From Paramecium pentaurelia (Eukaryota > Ciliophora > Oligohymenophorea > Peniculida > Parameciidae): 64,000 nt of DNA. Shown here in pieces: positions 1 to 12,749 of the stretch (its first letter is position 1; each line of letters begins with the position of its first letter). A program made the position numbers and the translations under genes. The stretch is from assembly GCA_905183005.1 (NCBI GenBank), contig CAJJDO010000122.1:99454-163453 (forward strand), in the 5' to 3' direction. The notes under the pieces are model-generated. The model was not told the origin of the DNA and ran no database searches. It was given only the letters and a program-made list of their open reading frames with translations.

Positions 1-63
1 TATATATATCAAATTCAACAAATAATAAGCTGATTATATAAATTACTTATAAAATTATTTAAT

Positions 64-1000
64 TCAAAATCCTTTTTCCTTTTTATAAGTCTTAAGATCA
101 ATTGGAATATGACAATATGCATCTGGGCTTTATTTACAAAGTTAACAATCTCTAATTCTTTCTTTAGTCATTTTTTCTTATCCTTCTTTATATCTGTGAT
201 CTGAGCATCCTATACGATGAAAATGATTTCCATGTGATAAAATAGGTCTTCTATCAACTGAACATACAGAACAAAGATCCATTTTGCATTAATTACAGGT
301 TACATGATTACATCCTTCATCTTTAGTTTGAATAAAGTCACAAAATGGACAAAATATAATTGGGTATCCTTCCAAATTTTTAAGCACTTCTTATTTAACG
401 CTTTAACACTTTGTTAATATAATAAAAAATTACAATTTTTTCAAATCCATGAAAATTCTTCATGCAAAATGAACAAATCGTTGTTTTGCAATTTTCACAT
501 TCTATTTTACAAACTTTTTACTTCTATTCGGGTAAAATTGAAATTTTACCTTTACAACTAATGCATTCAGAAATGCATAAAAGATTAAATTAATTTTCTA
601 CCATTATTTTAAAAATATTGGGATCAACATTTTCTTTTATAAAATTTGTTTCAAAATTTTTATGGCAAAAACAACATTTTTTATTCACTAAAGGCTCTTT
701 AAGATTTTATAGTTCTTCTTAAAAACATTTATAATGAATTGGTTTTTAGCAACATGGCAAAAAAATTTATTATTCTGGTATTCTCTCATATTCGTTGGAA
801 CAAATATCACATGTAGCTGTCTCATATTTATAATGTTCATTTTTTGAAAAAATATTATAATTAGATTTTTCTTATTTAATTTCTATTTTTTCAATCAAAA
901 TTGTTTTTAGAACTGATTAGGATTCATCAATTTCTTTTGATATTTTTTAAGGCGATTATTGAACATTTAATTTACAATTTTCAACTATATTTTATTTAGG
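64..1000 (-). CDS. RBR-type (RING-IBR-RING) E3 ubiquitin ligase, 5' end unresolved
   Basis: Read on the minus strand with TAA/TAG as Gln; stop TGA at 64-66. Three Cys/His clusters follow in order. RING1 begins near 815 with C-D-I-C and has later CC, H-x-x-C and CC-x-C groups. An IBR-like cluster with CISC, CENC and CSFC lies at about 460-570. RING2 near 275-350 has C-P-F-C, then D-E-G-C-N-H-V-T-C; the Cys at 310-312 aligns with the catalytic RING2 Cys of the Parkin/HHARI family. More Cys/His residues follow to the stop. One 25-nt intron is at 409-433. RBR ligases pass ubiquitin from an E2 to a substrate through a Cys thioester. I found no in-frame ATG upstream of RING1; the frame stays open into the 48-bp repeats until a TGA at 1098-1100, so a missed 5' intron or an incomplete 5' end is likely. 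RBR class fairly secure, start not. Confidence 0.75.
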
Positions 1001-2150
1001 ATTTATTTATTAGTGCTATTATGGGTTTTTTAATATAATTTATTTAGAGTCTATTTATTAGTGTTATTAAGGGTTTTTTAATATAATTTATTTAGAGTCA
1101 AATTATTAGTGCTATTATTGGTTTTTTAATATAATTTATTTAGAGTCAATTTCTTAGTGCTCTAATGGGTTTTTTAATATAATTTATTTAGAGTCTATTT
1201 ATAAGTGCTATTAAGGGTTTTTTAATATAATTTATTTAGAGTCAATTTATTAGTGCTATTATGGGTTTTTTAATATAATTTATTTAGAGTCTATTTATAA
1301 GTGCTATTAAGGGTTTTTTAATATAATTTATTTAGAGTCTATTTATTAGTGCTATTATGGGTTTTTTAATATAATTTATTTAGAGTCTATTTATTAGTGC
1401 TATTATGGGTTTTTTAATATAATTTATTTAGAGTCTATTTATTAGTGCTATTATGGGTTTTTTAATATAATTTATTTAGAGTCTATTTATTAGTGCTATT
1501 ATGGGTTTTTTAATATAATTTATTTAGAGTCTATTTATTAGTGCTATTATGGGTTTTTTAATATAATTTATTTAGAGTCTATTTATTAGTGCTATTATGG
1601 GTTTTTTAATATAATTTATTTAGAGTCTATTTATTAGTGCTATTATGGGTTTTTTAATATAATTTATTTAGAGTCTATTTATTAGTGCTATTATGGGTTT
1701 TTTAATATAATTTATTTAGAGTCTATTTATTAGTGCTATTATGGGTTTTTTAATATAATTTATTTAGAGTCTATTTATTAGTGCTATTATGGGTTTTTTA
1801 ATATAATTTATTTAGAGTCTATTTATTAGTGCTATTATGGGTTTTTTAATATAATTTATTTAGAGTCTATTTATAAGTGCTATTAAGGGTTTTTTAATAT
1901 AATTTATTTAGAGTCAATTTATTAGTGCTATTATGGGTTTTTTAATATAATTTATTTAGAGTCTATTTATAAGTGCTATTAAGGGTTTTTTAATATAATT
2001 TATTTAGAGTCTATTTATTAGTGCTATTATGGGTTTTTTAATATAATTTATTTAGAGTCTATTTATTAGTGCTATTATGGGTTTTTTAATATAATTTATT
2101 TAGAGTCTATTTATTAGTGCTATTAGGGGTATTTTAATTTAATTTATTAA
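996..2150. repeat. 48-bp tandem minisatellite, about 24 copies
   Basis: About 24 head-to-tail copies of a 48-bp unit; each contains gggttttttaatataattta. Units are nearly identical, with a few variant types: gagtct or gagtca at the unit boundary, atta or ataa before gtgc, and tatg or taag before ggg. A multi-unit block of the same variant order appears near 1190-1340 and again near 1860-2000, so part of the array arose by block duplication. The last copy at about 2110-2150 is degraded. The period is a multiple of three and the common unit has no stop in any of six frames under the ciliate code; only the gagtca variant puts TGA in one minus frame. The array abuts the 5' side of the RBR gene. 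No evidence that it is translated. Confidence 0.95.
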
Positions 2151-3181
2151 TTACTTATTTATTAATTCTATTAAGAGGCTTAATCAGTGAAATTATTATT
2201 CTAATTTATATTTGGTGCATGTAACTATTATTTGGATTGATTATTGATAATTGGATTTGATTAAGCAGGATTTAAATTCTTATTAGGCAATAAAGGCCCC
2301 GATTATTTATTATTTTCTGATAAATTTATTATCTCAATATTTAATTAATTTCCAGGTTTGATTGGTTACTTGTTGAGAGTTGGGTTTTAAATAAAATTTC
2401 TTTCATTTTGGAGTCCAAAAATAAATGATATCTTATTTTTGTTATTTGTTTGTTTTATTATTATTTTAGCCTATTAGTCATTTTGATTACCATATTATTT
2501 TATTTATTTGGGCATTATTATGATTGACAATGAAATTTGAAGTTTAAAAGCAGTACTTTATAAATATTCCATCATATTTGCTAGAGAAAAATCATTTTAA
2601 TTAAATTGAACAGAAAAAAGGTTTGATTATGAAATTTAACAATCTTTATTCATATTTGCAAGGTTTTTTTAGTTTTTTTAATTCCCTATAATTGAAAAAA
2701 AAGTTGTCACTTTAGAATCAAATTATTCATAAGTTTAATCCTAAAAATATTAACTAGTTTTCCAATTAGCTCCATTTGGAAAATAAAAAATGAATTATTC
2801 TTAGTTTTCAATTAAAATTAGAAATTCCTAAAATTAACAATTCATGTATTTCTTAAGACTCTAAAATAATTTATTATATATAATAATATTCAAATTATTA
2901 GATAACTCATAAAAGGTTATAAAATGTAGATTAAATATATAATAATAAAGGTTTCTGAATGTAAAAAATAATAGATTTAAATTTGGTTCCTTCAAAGCAT
3001 AAGTTATGATTTGTAATTTAAACAGTAACCTGTGTTTAATTCTAATTATAATGGATCTTCCTTTTAATATAAAGAAATAATTAAATTTTTTGTGCTTATT
3101 CTAATATTTATAAAAGTTCTAAGTTTGATTAAATAGAAAAACTTATGAAAACTAATATATCATATTCATTAATTTTCATAA
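2151..3181. other. Intergenic region without recognisable gene
   Basis: About 1 kb of AT-rich sequence between the minisatellite and the LRR gene. I saw no sustained coding pattern on either strand and no RNA gene. It must hold the promoter of the LRR gene; no specific element is recognised. Confidence 0.5.
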
Positions 3182-6100
3182 ATGTAATTTTAATAAATAT
3201 CCAAGTCTTCAACTTCCAAGAATTCTACATAAAAGAAAACAATATTTCATTCAGAAAGACATTTCCAAGATGGATAAGAGAAGGAAGACGATAAAATTGA
3301 AACAAACAATTAAAAAGGTAGATTTGCAAAATATATGAAAATTTTGATACATTAAAAACAAAATGTGTAATGTTTTTAATAATTTAGTAACTTGAGAGAG
3401 AGTATCGCTAATTTAAAAAAGCGAAAAACTTTGGAAGGATTTTCAGGAGAAACACCAGTTTCAATTCAGTAATGTTTCTCTTTTCTTAATTCTGCATTAT
3501 AAAATGCAAGAAGTTTAAGGTAAATTTAATTTTATAATGCTTAGATCTCTTGACCTATCAGGAATGGAAATCGATCCCCTATTAGCTATAGAATTAGGTT
3601 AAGGACTCTAAAAAAATTCTTCTTTGAGTGAAATCAATCTTTCTGGATGCAAATTAAACAGTTTTAGTTTACAATATATATTTTCATCAATTGCAAATCA
3701 CCAAACTTTATAATCAATCAATTTGTTTAATAACTAAGGTTTTAATATTGATCTTATGAATGATATCAATCAATTTGTTTTTAAAGGGAAGAATAATCTA
3801 AAGAAATTAAAATTAACACATTGTAACATATCTAGTACTGCTATGAGTTATTTATTAAGAAATCTTAAGTAAATATAAGTTATATTTTAGATATTCTCGA
3901 TCAATAAATGCTATAGATATATCAATGATGTAATTCACTACAGATGTATTAACAAGTTTAGGGATGGCCCTTTAACATTATAAAGGTAAAAAGGTCTTGG
4001 AGTATTTAAATATTGGAGATACTAATATAAGAAATTAAGGAGTAGAAGTCTTGGCTTAAAGAGTAAGTTGGAATATTAGAAAGATAAATTTGAAAGAACT
4101 TAACATAAGAAGAAATTTTATTAATTAATAAGGAGTTCCACATCTAGAGGCATTTCTAAGAAAAATTAAAAACTTATAAAAGTTAGATTTATCACAAAAT
4201 CAATTAGAGGAGTTTTGTTGCTAAAATTTATTATCAAGAAAAATGTATGAAGTTAACTTAAGTTCTAATTTAATTTCGTGTTTTCCTTAATAGTTTTTCA
4301 TGAACACTTTAGTAATCAATTTAACAAATAACAATATAACAAGTCATGGAGCATTTTAATTATCAAGTATATTAAGATAGAATCCACTTTGGATAGAACT
4401 CAATCTTTCAAATAATTAAATAAAAAGTGAAGGATTTAATTCACTTATATTTGGACTTAGAGATAACAAAATGTTAAAAAAATTTAATGTAGCTAACAAT
4501 AATTTGGATGGTGAAGCAATTATTACATATATGATTAATCATGAATAGGTTTACTTTGAATACTTAGATGTATCTTATAATTAAATAAGATATGCTTTAA
4601 TTTTTTTTTTGTTAAAATTCATAAAAAGTGGATGTTTACGCTGCTTTAGATGTTCATTTTAATAAAAATAATAAAATGATATTTGGGATATTAATTAAAA
4701 TCCTTCAATATTACTTGAAGAAGAGAAGTCTGCTAAATCTGCTTAAAATTAATTTTAATTAATATCATTTAATTTAAGAGAATTAGATTTTTCAAAAAAT
4801 GAGAATATTTTTACACCTGTTATAAGTTCTTTAGCAACATATTTTAATAAAATAGAAATCTTAGATCTATCTTCTTGTAAACCAGTAACAGAATCGGATT
4901 TAGATTTGCTTTGTATATTCTTAAAAAAATCTACTATAGTCCATGATTTAAACTTAAGAGATTTGAATATTGGAAGTTTAAATATAGCAAGTGTCAAGAA
5001 ATTGAGGAATTGTATCCTTAATAGTAGTCTGAAAAAATTAAATTTAAGCAAAAATTAACTATTTAAAATAGCTAAGGCATTCTAATTAGAAGAGATTATA
5101 ACAAATTTCAAACTTGAGAGTTTAGATATGAGTTATAATGGACTTGAGTCTAAACATACTAATTATATAGAAATTGTTATATCATCTTACAGAAATCTAT
5201 AGATCTTAAATCTATCTCATAATAATATAGATTTTACAGGATTAATAGCAGTTTCTAGAATTATGTCAGAGAATAGGTGCTTAAAAAGTTTAAAGTATGC
5301 ATTTATTTAATATTTTCAGTATTTCTCATCAATAAATGAGTGCTGATGATTTATTAATATTGGGTTAAATAATATCTAATGAAAATCTTTAATATTTAAA
5401 TATATCAGACAACCCCTAAATGAAAAGATTAAAAACATTTTTTAATTTATGTTAGACTGAAAAAATAGAACTATTATAATTATCTGATATTCATTTTGAT
5501 AAATCTAATTTAAAGAATCTATTAAATATCATAGAAAAATAAAAAAGGAATATTTTAGGAGTTACTTTTAATCATTGTAGTTTCAGTTAAAGTAGTTATG
5601 AAAAGTTAGGAATGTAGATGGTACATTGTAAGAAATTATAAATGTTCTGTGTATCATATAATCCATTAATGTATGTTGATCTAAATAAGGCAGCAGCTAT
5701 GTTAAAAGAATTTAAAAATTTGAAAATATTAAAATTTAATTAAATCACATTTACAGGAGAATCCTTTGGTCATGCCAAAGACTGGTTTTTAAATCCAGAT
5801 TGTTGTAGTGTAATATATATTCATTATTCAAGTTGACTACATTAGATATAAGTGAAAATGTATTAAGATAGGAATGGCTAAATGAATTATGTATTGGAAT
5901 TTCAGGAAATAGAACTATTAAACATTTATTTCTTAATAAATGTAATTTGGGAAATCTAAATTTAGAACCCTTAGGGGAAGCTATATCTATAAATCCTACA
6001 ATAAGAATATTATCAATAGCTAATAATAATATTGTCAACAATTTATGTAACAGTAAATTTGCAGCTGTGTCAGAAAATAAAACTATACAATTTGAAGAAC

Positions 6101-8619
6101 TCAATTTATCTGATAATCCTTTAGATGAGAAAGAATTAATTTAATTTTTTACTCCTTAAGCATTATAAAATAAATAAAAACAAGCTGCCATAATAAAACA
6201 ACTCAATTTATCTAATTGTAAATTAAAAATAAGTTTTTTTTAAAATTTAGTAAAAGAACACCAAATTCATTAAGAATAATTCTTATTTTCTCATATTATA
6301 AGTTTATCTTTAAGTAACAATTAATTAGATGATTCCATAGGAGAGTTATTGAAATAAACCATTACTTAATCAACTTAATTATAAGAATTATATCTTTAAT
6401 AAAATTACTTTACTAGTAAAGGAATGATCTAAATTCTTGAAGGTATTTTTGTTACTTAAACTATAAAAACAATTAATATTAGTAGTAATAAGGTAGGTGA
6501 TCAATTTGCTAAGAAACTTGATGAATTAAAATTTAATTAATGTTCAATTTAGTTTTTATTGTTAAGAGACAATGAATTTTAGAAATAAGGTTTAAAAGTA
6601 TTAGCATAAATTCTTTCGTATTAAAAAAGCTTATTTATAGATAATATATGGACAAATTTAGATGATGAAGATGCAGATAATATTTTAGAATAATACACTA
6701 GGATTTGTTAAAAATATCGTTTAGATTAAATTTCATTGCCATCATTTTTAAAAGAAATTTAATTGTCAAAATCTAATCTTACTGATAAATTTTGTGAATC
6801 ATTTGGAAAATATTATCCACTTTTGGGGTTCATTGAATTTATTGATGTTTCAGATAATCCATGTATAACAATGTATGGTAAAGTCTATTTATTTTTTCAT
6901 TTATTCGATTACAGTTATGAAAAGCATTAATTAAGGGCTTTACATATATCTGATTCTTAAGAAACCAGATAATTATTTGACGATGGATTATTGCGTTATT
7001 TAACTTTAAGATTGAGGAATTTTTTATTGAGATAAGCAAAATAAAATTTGAAAAAAGTTCATACTATGGGATAATAAGATAGTAATTAGAAATAAATAGA
7101 GAAAATATTTGGAGGTATGTTTGGATCATGGCTTATTCATAAAATAAATAAATTAATGAATTATTTAGACTTGATTGAACCATAAATATTTATAGTAAGC
7201 ACTCTTTTTATTGGTAAATTTAGAAGAAATAACATTAACATAAAGATTTTAGTTATTTTATTTTGGATTGGGTTTGTTTTAGTAAATATATCTTAATTTT
7301 TTAAATTATTTCTCTTAGTAAATAGTAAGAATATAAGGGAAATAGTAAATTCAGATAATAATATATAAACAACTAATGTTATATTCACTGATTTAACATG
7401 TGCTGGTATAATAGTTGGAGCAATAGTTATTATTGAAATATTGTAATTAGTCCTAACTGTAGCTTTAAGAAGAAAAATATAACCAGCTTTATAAATTATA
7501 CATCCAAAAATGTTGGAACATCTACATACTAAATTTCCCCATAAAAGAGAAATATTTTTAATGTTTTACTCTATATTCAGTAAATCAAGTACATTGGCTG
7601 AAAGAATGTTTTTGGCTTCTTTAATGAGTTTGAGTGATGAAAATATAGGTTTAGACATTACAAAATATTAAATTTTATTTAGTATTGTGATATTTGGAAG
7701 ATTTGCTGATGCCTTTATAATAACCTTTATTAATTTAATTAAATTTATATCAGCTACTCCAAGTGATGATTAAGCTAAATATTTATCTTTATTGTAAAGA
7801 AATCTCTACTATTAAAATTATTTCGTCTCAAGTGATGTTCTAGTAACTTTATGTCCAGTTTAAGGATATTAATTAACAAAAACTATTAAAGTTAATTATG
7901 AAATAATAATCGAAACTTATAGGATGATTTTTATTGAATTAGTACTATTCATCTTTATTTGGATATTCTCCTCTAAGACTAATATGACTGGTTTTTATAA
8001 TTATTTTGATCCAAAATGGCCTACAATGCGATTATGGATGACATTTCTTTTTGGGAAATGCATAATCTCGATAATCTTATCCCTTTTTAAAATTTTGACT
8101 GTTAGACCTGCTGTTGTTAAATAAAATGGATTTAATTAAGCCTTGGCAATAAAAAGATTTTAATAAAATAAAAATTAGTTTGTCAAACCATAAAACATAC
8201 AAATTGAATAGAATTTGTAAAAAATTGAATTCGAATTAAAATAAAAATAACAATAATAAAGCCAGTCTTCAAGAGAACTAGAAGAACGTCGAGAAATAAA
8301 AATATAAAAAAAAATTTAAGAAATTGATTAAATTGATGAAGAAGAAGATGATATTTTATTAAGTAAATACTCTTCAAATTTTGAATATTCAAGTATAAAA
8401 TTATCTTAATAATAGATAATTCCTCATTTTCTGATTTAACATTATAAGATCCACCTTAACACCCTTTAAGTAATACTATTCCAAAGTTTAAATATAATAA
8501 ATGATTTATTATAACTTGAGATTAAATTTAGTTAATAATTTTCTATTTAAATTTATATTACTTTAAATATTATAGGTTATAATTTATCTTTTATCAAATA
8601 AATAATAGTATTTAAATGA
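3182..8619 (+). CDS. Large leucine-rich-repeat protein with polytopic membrane C-terminus
   Basis: About 1773 aa after removing five introns (3367-3387, 3520-3544, 3869-3890, 5295-5319, 5810-5832); the length is then an exact multiple of three. The start at 3182 gives a charged leader (MQFQQISKSS) leading into the first repeat. Residues about 100-1200 are degenerate LRRs with many L-x-x-L-x-L-S-x-N cores (LRSLDLSG, LEYLDVSYN, LQILNLSHNN, FEELNLSDN), of the RNI/NLR-like 28-29 residue kind. From about 7190 come at least five hydrophobic segments (near 7240, 7400, 7670, 7925 and 8030), then a Q/E-rich cytoplasmic-looking tail. It is probably a surface or endomembrane LRR receptor-like protein; ligand and function unknown. 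The extreme C-terminus is uncertain: the frame runs to TGA 8617-8619, but a more peptide-like alternative frame ends at 8503-8505. Confidence 0.85.
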
Positions 8620-8686
8620 CGATCTGAAATTTATATGATGTAAAATAGTATATCAAAATTTGAATATTAATTTTATTCATACAATA

Positions 8687-10467
8687 ATGGAGCCTTCTTT
8701 GAAGAGAGCAGAAACATCAAATATTCCAAGTAATATCAAGGCTAGAATATTATTTTAATGTTATTTACTATCACTTGGTATCACTCTTATGGTATTATCT
8801 ATTATTGCTTTTGTGTCATTATCTGAAAATATCATTTATATTAGAAATATTGTTTAAAATTGGAACACCTTACCAATTAAATCCATTAGATTAACATAGG
8901 GGGATTGTTTATAAAATGTAATAATTGTTTGTATTAAAGGAAGAAAATTTAAATCATTACATATGGCCTGGTATAGATTAGGGTTGCGATTGTAGATTTG
9001 GAGATTAATATATTGCTCCTATGAGAATTTTATATGATAGGCCTGATGAAATATTGAAATAAGAATGTAATGATACAATGAGGGATTCAGGATGTGAAGA
9101 TGTTGATGAAATGAGTTCTAGAGATTTTATAAGATTACCTGTTGATTTTGGTAATAAAAAATTAAGTGTTTGTGGTTTAAGAGAAGTAGGAAATAATAGT
9201 TTTGCTTTGAATTCACCTAAAGTAAATGAATGTAAAGAAAATGAATTAAAATGTGGAACAAATTCAGATTATTTTTATTGTACTTAAGAAAAAGAATGTC
9301 CTATATTTTAAATGAAGAATAATTCTAATTTTGATAGTGAAAGCTAAGATTACTTTTAAACTTTCAGATAAAATGATAATTTATTACCTCTAGTTGAATT
9401 TAAAATTGCATAAGGAAATGGTGTTTGTAGAAAGATAAATGAAAGAAGTATTACATCAGGAAGATCTAATTATGAATTAATATCAGATCCTGGATATGAT
9501 TGTGAAAGAGATCCAAGATTTTAATTAATTTATTTATTTGATGAATTCAATTTCTTTTAAATTAATGATGCTTTAGATATTGCTAAATAGGCACCAGGTT
9601 ATCAGATATCAAGTTAATTTTAGTGGGGTCTATATACAAGAAATTATATCAATTTTACGTTAAGTTGTAGATAATATTAACAAGAATTTATGGATTCTGT
9701 AGAGGTTTTAGAAGATATTGATGTCAAATAATTAGTTTTAATGATAATCTCAATAATTTGTGTAGTACTCTTTATTATTTTATTTATTTTAAACTGTTGT
9801 ACAATAAAAGGTGTGGATTTGCCTTGTATTAAAGGAAAAGGAACATAAGAATCAAACACTTTATTTTGTATATAAGCTGGAATCAAGGAAACTTTCCAAT
9901 TAATTTAGGCAATCATAGCAATTATAAGTTTTTCTGCAGTAAACACTTAAGTTAATTTTTACTCTAATTTAATTGATGAAGGTTGTTCCGACATTGTAAC
10001 ACTTGTACATTTTATTATATAAATAGGATGATATTTCTATCATTAGAGATGTTTTATAAGAAAAAATTTATAACTACAATCTTGCATATATTATAATGTT
10101 TTTCTTAGGAGCCTGTGTTGATCTAATAGTTGGAGTATCACTATTGAATAGTTATTATTAAGAAAGAAAGCGATTGGCTTAAATAAGAAATCAACAGCAA
10201 TAATAAGAAAGTAAATATGCAATATGAATTTTAGTAAACAAGCATATAAGTAGTAATCCTGAGCAAGAAATTTTAAAATAAGAAAATTTAAATGCATAAT
10301 TTAATGATTTTCAATAACCACCAAATTTTTATCCTTAAGTATAAACTAATTTTGGAGCACAAAACAACCTGCAATAATACCCACCTCCTAATTATTATCC
10401 ATAATAAAACTACCAAAATCAGCCAATCTAAAATTAATAATATCAATAAAATCCCTTTTAAACTTGA
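8687..10467 (+). CDS. Ciliate Cys-rich transmembrane protein, tandem copy 1
   Basis: About 570 aa; introns 8918-8939, 10005-10026, 10211-10234. One N-terminal membrane segment (residues about 25-45) is followed by a Cys-rich, presumably extracytoplasmic region with the block Y-I-W-P-G-I-D-Q-G-C-D-C and further motifs C-G-L-R-E-V, ECKENELKCG, YFYCT and ECPIF. Then come a strong hydrophobic segment near 9735-9795, two more near 9900 and 10090, and a Q/P/N-rich tail. I recognise no named domain; it is the same family as the next gene and the minus-strand gene at 39666. The first intron falls at the same place in all three, directly before the W-P-G-x-x-x-G-C-D-C block. Function unknown; a surface channel or receptor is conceivable but not shown. 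Confidence 0.85.
9111..9558 (+). repeat. Converted tract, copy A (pairs with 11232-11679)
   Basis: Direct repeat at an offset of 2121 bp inside the two tandem paralogues. After a short stretch with several differences (about 9160-9173), some 385 bp match with one C/T difference near 9389/11510. Similarity drops abruptly at 9559, where Q-I-N-D-A corresponds to Q-A-N-K-A. Confidence 0.9.
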
Positions 10468-10805
10468 TTTAATATAACTTTATTAAAACAAGTATTAAGA
10501 ATTTTTTCAATTTTATAATTAGACTATAATAAAAAATATTGATTCTTTTAATAGATCTTAAGTTCTCCAAAAATAATTCATTTAATATTATCTTTAAAAT
10601 TTTTAGTATCATCGCATTTCTAACAAATAATGAAGGTCATTTCATATGATTATTAGATATTCTTCTCATCTGATAAAAATTTTCAATATAAATCTAAAAA
10701 AAATAGTAAAAATACATACAGTTAAAGTTTAAAACAAAACCTACTTTTTAATTCAAATCTAAATACTATTAAGGATATTGATAATTATTTATTAGTATAT
10801 TTTTT

Positions 10806-12441
10806 ATGAAAGATTATACAATTGATAGATAAGAAACATCAGAAGTCCCTGACAATGTTCCGTTTCGTATTGCATTCTAAATTTATCTGCTTTTACTTAA
10901 TATTACATTAATGGTATTATCAATCATAAGTTATTGCCAAATTATAGATGTTTAAGATTACTTATATAATATTAATCATAATTGGAGTTTATAACCATTT
11001 AAATCTATTAGATATACAGAAGGTGACTGTGTATAAAATGTAAATATTCAAAATATCACAGGAAGAAATTATTAATCATTACATATGGCCTGGTATAGAA
11101 TAAGGTTGCGATTGCAGATACAACGAATAATATATTGAACCTAGAAGAATTTTATATACTCGTAAAGACAAATTGTTGGAATAAGAGTGCAATAGTAGTA
11201 TGAGAGCTGCAGGATGTTAAGATATTGTTGAAATGAGTTCTAGAGATTTTATAAGATTACCTGTTGATTTTGGTAATAAATCATTAAGAATATGTGGTTT
11301 AAGAGAAGTAGGAAATAATAGTTTTGCTTTGAATTCACCTAAAGTAAATGAATGTAAAGAAAATGAATTAAAATGTGGAACAAATTCAGATTATTTTTAT
11401 TGTACTTAAGAAAAAGAATGTCCTATATTTTAAATGAAGAATAATTCTAATTTTGATAGTGAAAGCTAAGATTACTTTTAAACTTTCAGATAAAATGATA
11501 ATTTATTACCTTTAGTTGAATTTAAAATTGCATAAGGAAATGGTGTTTGTAGAAAGATAAATGAAAGAAGTATTACATCAGGAAGATCTAATTATGAATT
11601 AATATCAGATCCTGGATATGATTGTGAAAGAGATCCAAGATTTTAATTAATTTATTTATTTGATGAATTCAATTTCTTTTAGGCAAATAAGGCTTTAGAT
11701 ATTGCTAAAAAAGCGCCAGGTTATCATATATCAAGTTTATATCAATGGGGTCTATATGGTAGAAATTATATAAATTTTACTTTAAGTTGTAGAAAATATT
11801 AAAAAGAATTTATGGATTCTGTAGAATATTTAGAAAATATTGAAAGTTAATAATTGATTTTAATGATCATATCAATAATATGTGTAACTGTCTTCATTTT
11901 AATGCTTATTTTAAATTGTTTAACAATTTTTGGACTTGATTTACCTTTTATAAGTGGAAAAGGAACACAAGAATCTAATAAATTGTTTTTTATTTAGTTT
12001 ACTTTAAAAGAATTAACTTAAATAGCTAATGCAATAATAATTATTATTAATTTCGATTCACTTTAAGGGAGGATTAATTTCTTCAAAAAGTTAATTGATC
12101 AAAATTGTTCTGATAAATTTACATTAGTAATACTAATATTAATATTTAGGATGAATTTTAAATGATTTTAGATGTTTTAAAAACATCAATATATACCTTT
12201 AATTTTGTATATATTATACTATTTTTTATTGGAGTTTTTATTGATATTTTAGTGGGAATCTTTCTTGCTTATTAAAATTATAAGAAGAGAAAAGGATAAA
12301 ACTAATAGCAAGATAAATATAAAGATATTTCTACTCAAAATAATAATGAAATAAAATAAAGTAAATATTTTTGTAATCTAATTAGATAAAAAACATAAAG
12401 AATAACCTTTAAATAATGAAGATCCTTTTCATTCAAGTTGA
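10806..12441 (+). CDS. Ciliate Cys-rich transmembrane protein, tandem copy 2
   Basis: About 521 aa; introns 11040-11061, 12127-12149, 12361-12385, at positions matching the upstream paralogue. Architecture is the same: N-terminal membrane segment, W-P-G-I-E-Q-G-C-D-C block, Cys-rich ectodomain, three C-terminal hydrophobic segments. The tail is shorter and lacks the Q/P-rich extension. Bases about 11295-11679 are almost identical to 9174-9558, with one difference seen, whereas both flanks are clearly diverged. That points to gene conversion and not simply a recent duplication. Function unknown. Confidence 0.85.
11232..11679 (+). repeat. Converted tract, copy B (pairs with 9111-9558)
   Basis: Partner of the tract in the upstream paralogue. 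Sharp borders inside the coding sequence and near identity over the Cys-rich ectodomain indicate a recent conversion event. Confidence 0.9.
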
Positions 12442-12749
12442 AAGAATGAATTATAATTTAAAATTTTTAATAATTTTAGATAATTTATATACAAGATATA
12501 ATTTCTTATTATATCTAACAATTAGAATTATTCTAATATGCAGAGATTTTACATAAATTAGAATTAATAAATATTAATATAAATTATTATTATAATAAGT
12601 TATAAAAACATATGGTATAAGTATTTAATTTCTGAAATATATAATGTAAATATATATCTATGAAATATTATTACAAACTTGTATTTGAATATATATCAGA
12701 AATCTGAAAACCTAAAATTTTTATTTCAATAAAGATTAAATTTTAAATA
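12442..12749. other. Intergenic AT-rich spacer upstream of eIF1A
   Basis: About 310 bp between the second Cys-rich TM gene and eIF1A, on the same strand. I see no gene or clear motif; it should contain the eIF1A promoter. Confidence 0.5.

Noticed and set aside
996..2150. Telomere-like G3T3 in the minisatellite (gggttt)
   Set aside because: The G3T3 occurs once per 48-bp unit and is not a continuous telomeric array; flanks are ordinary chromosomal sequence.
996..2150. CRISPR-like array
   Set aside because: Units are contiguous with no unique spacers, and the genome is eukaryotic.
4755..5051. Minus-strand frame opposite the LRR gene
   Set aside because: It lies antisense to clear LRR coding sequence and has no independent support.
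8401..8619. Separate small gene at the end of the LRR protein
   Set aside because: The sequence is continuous with the LRR frame; the alternative-frame peptide is more simply an uncertain C-terminus.
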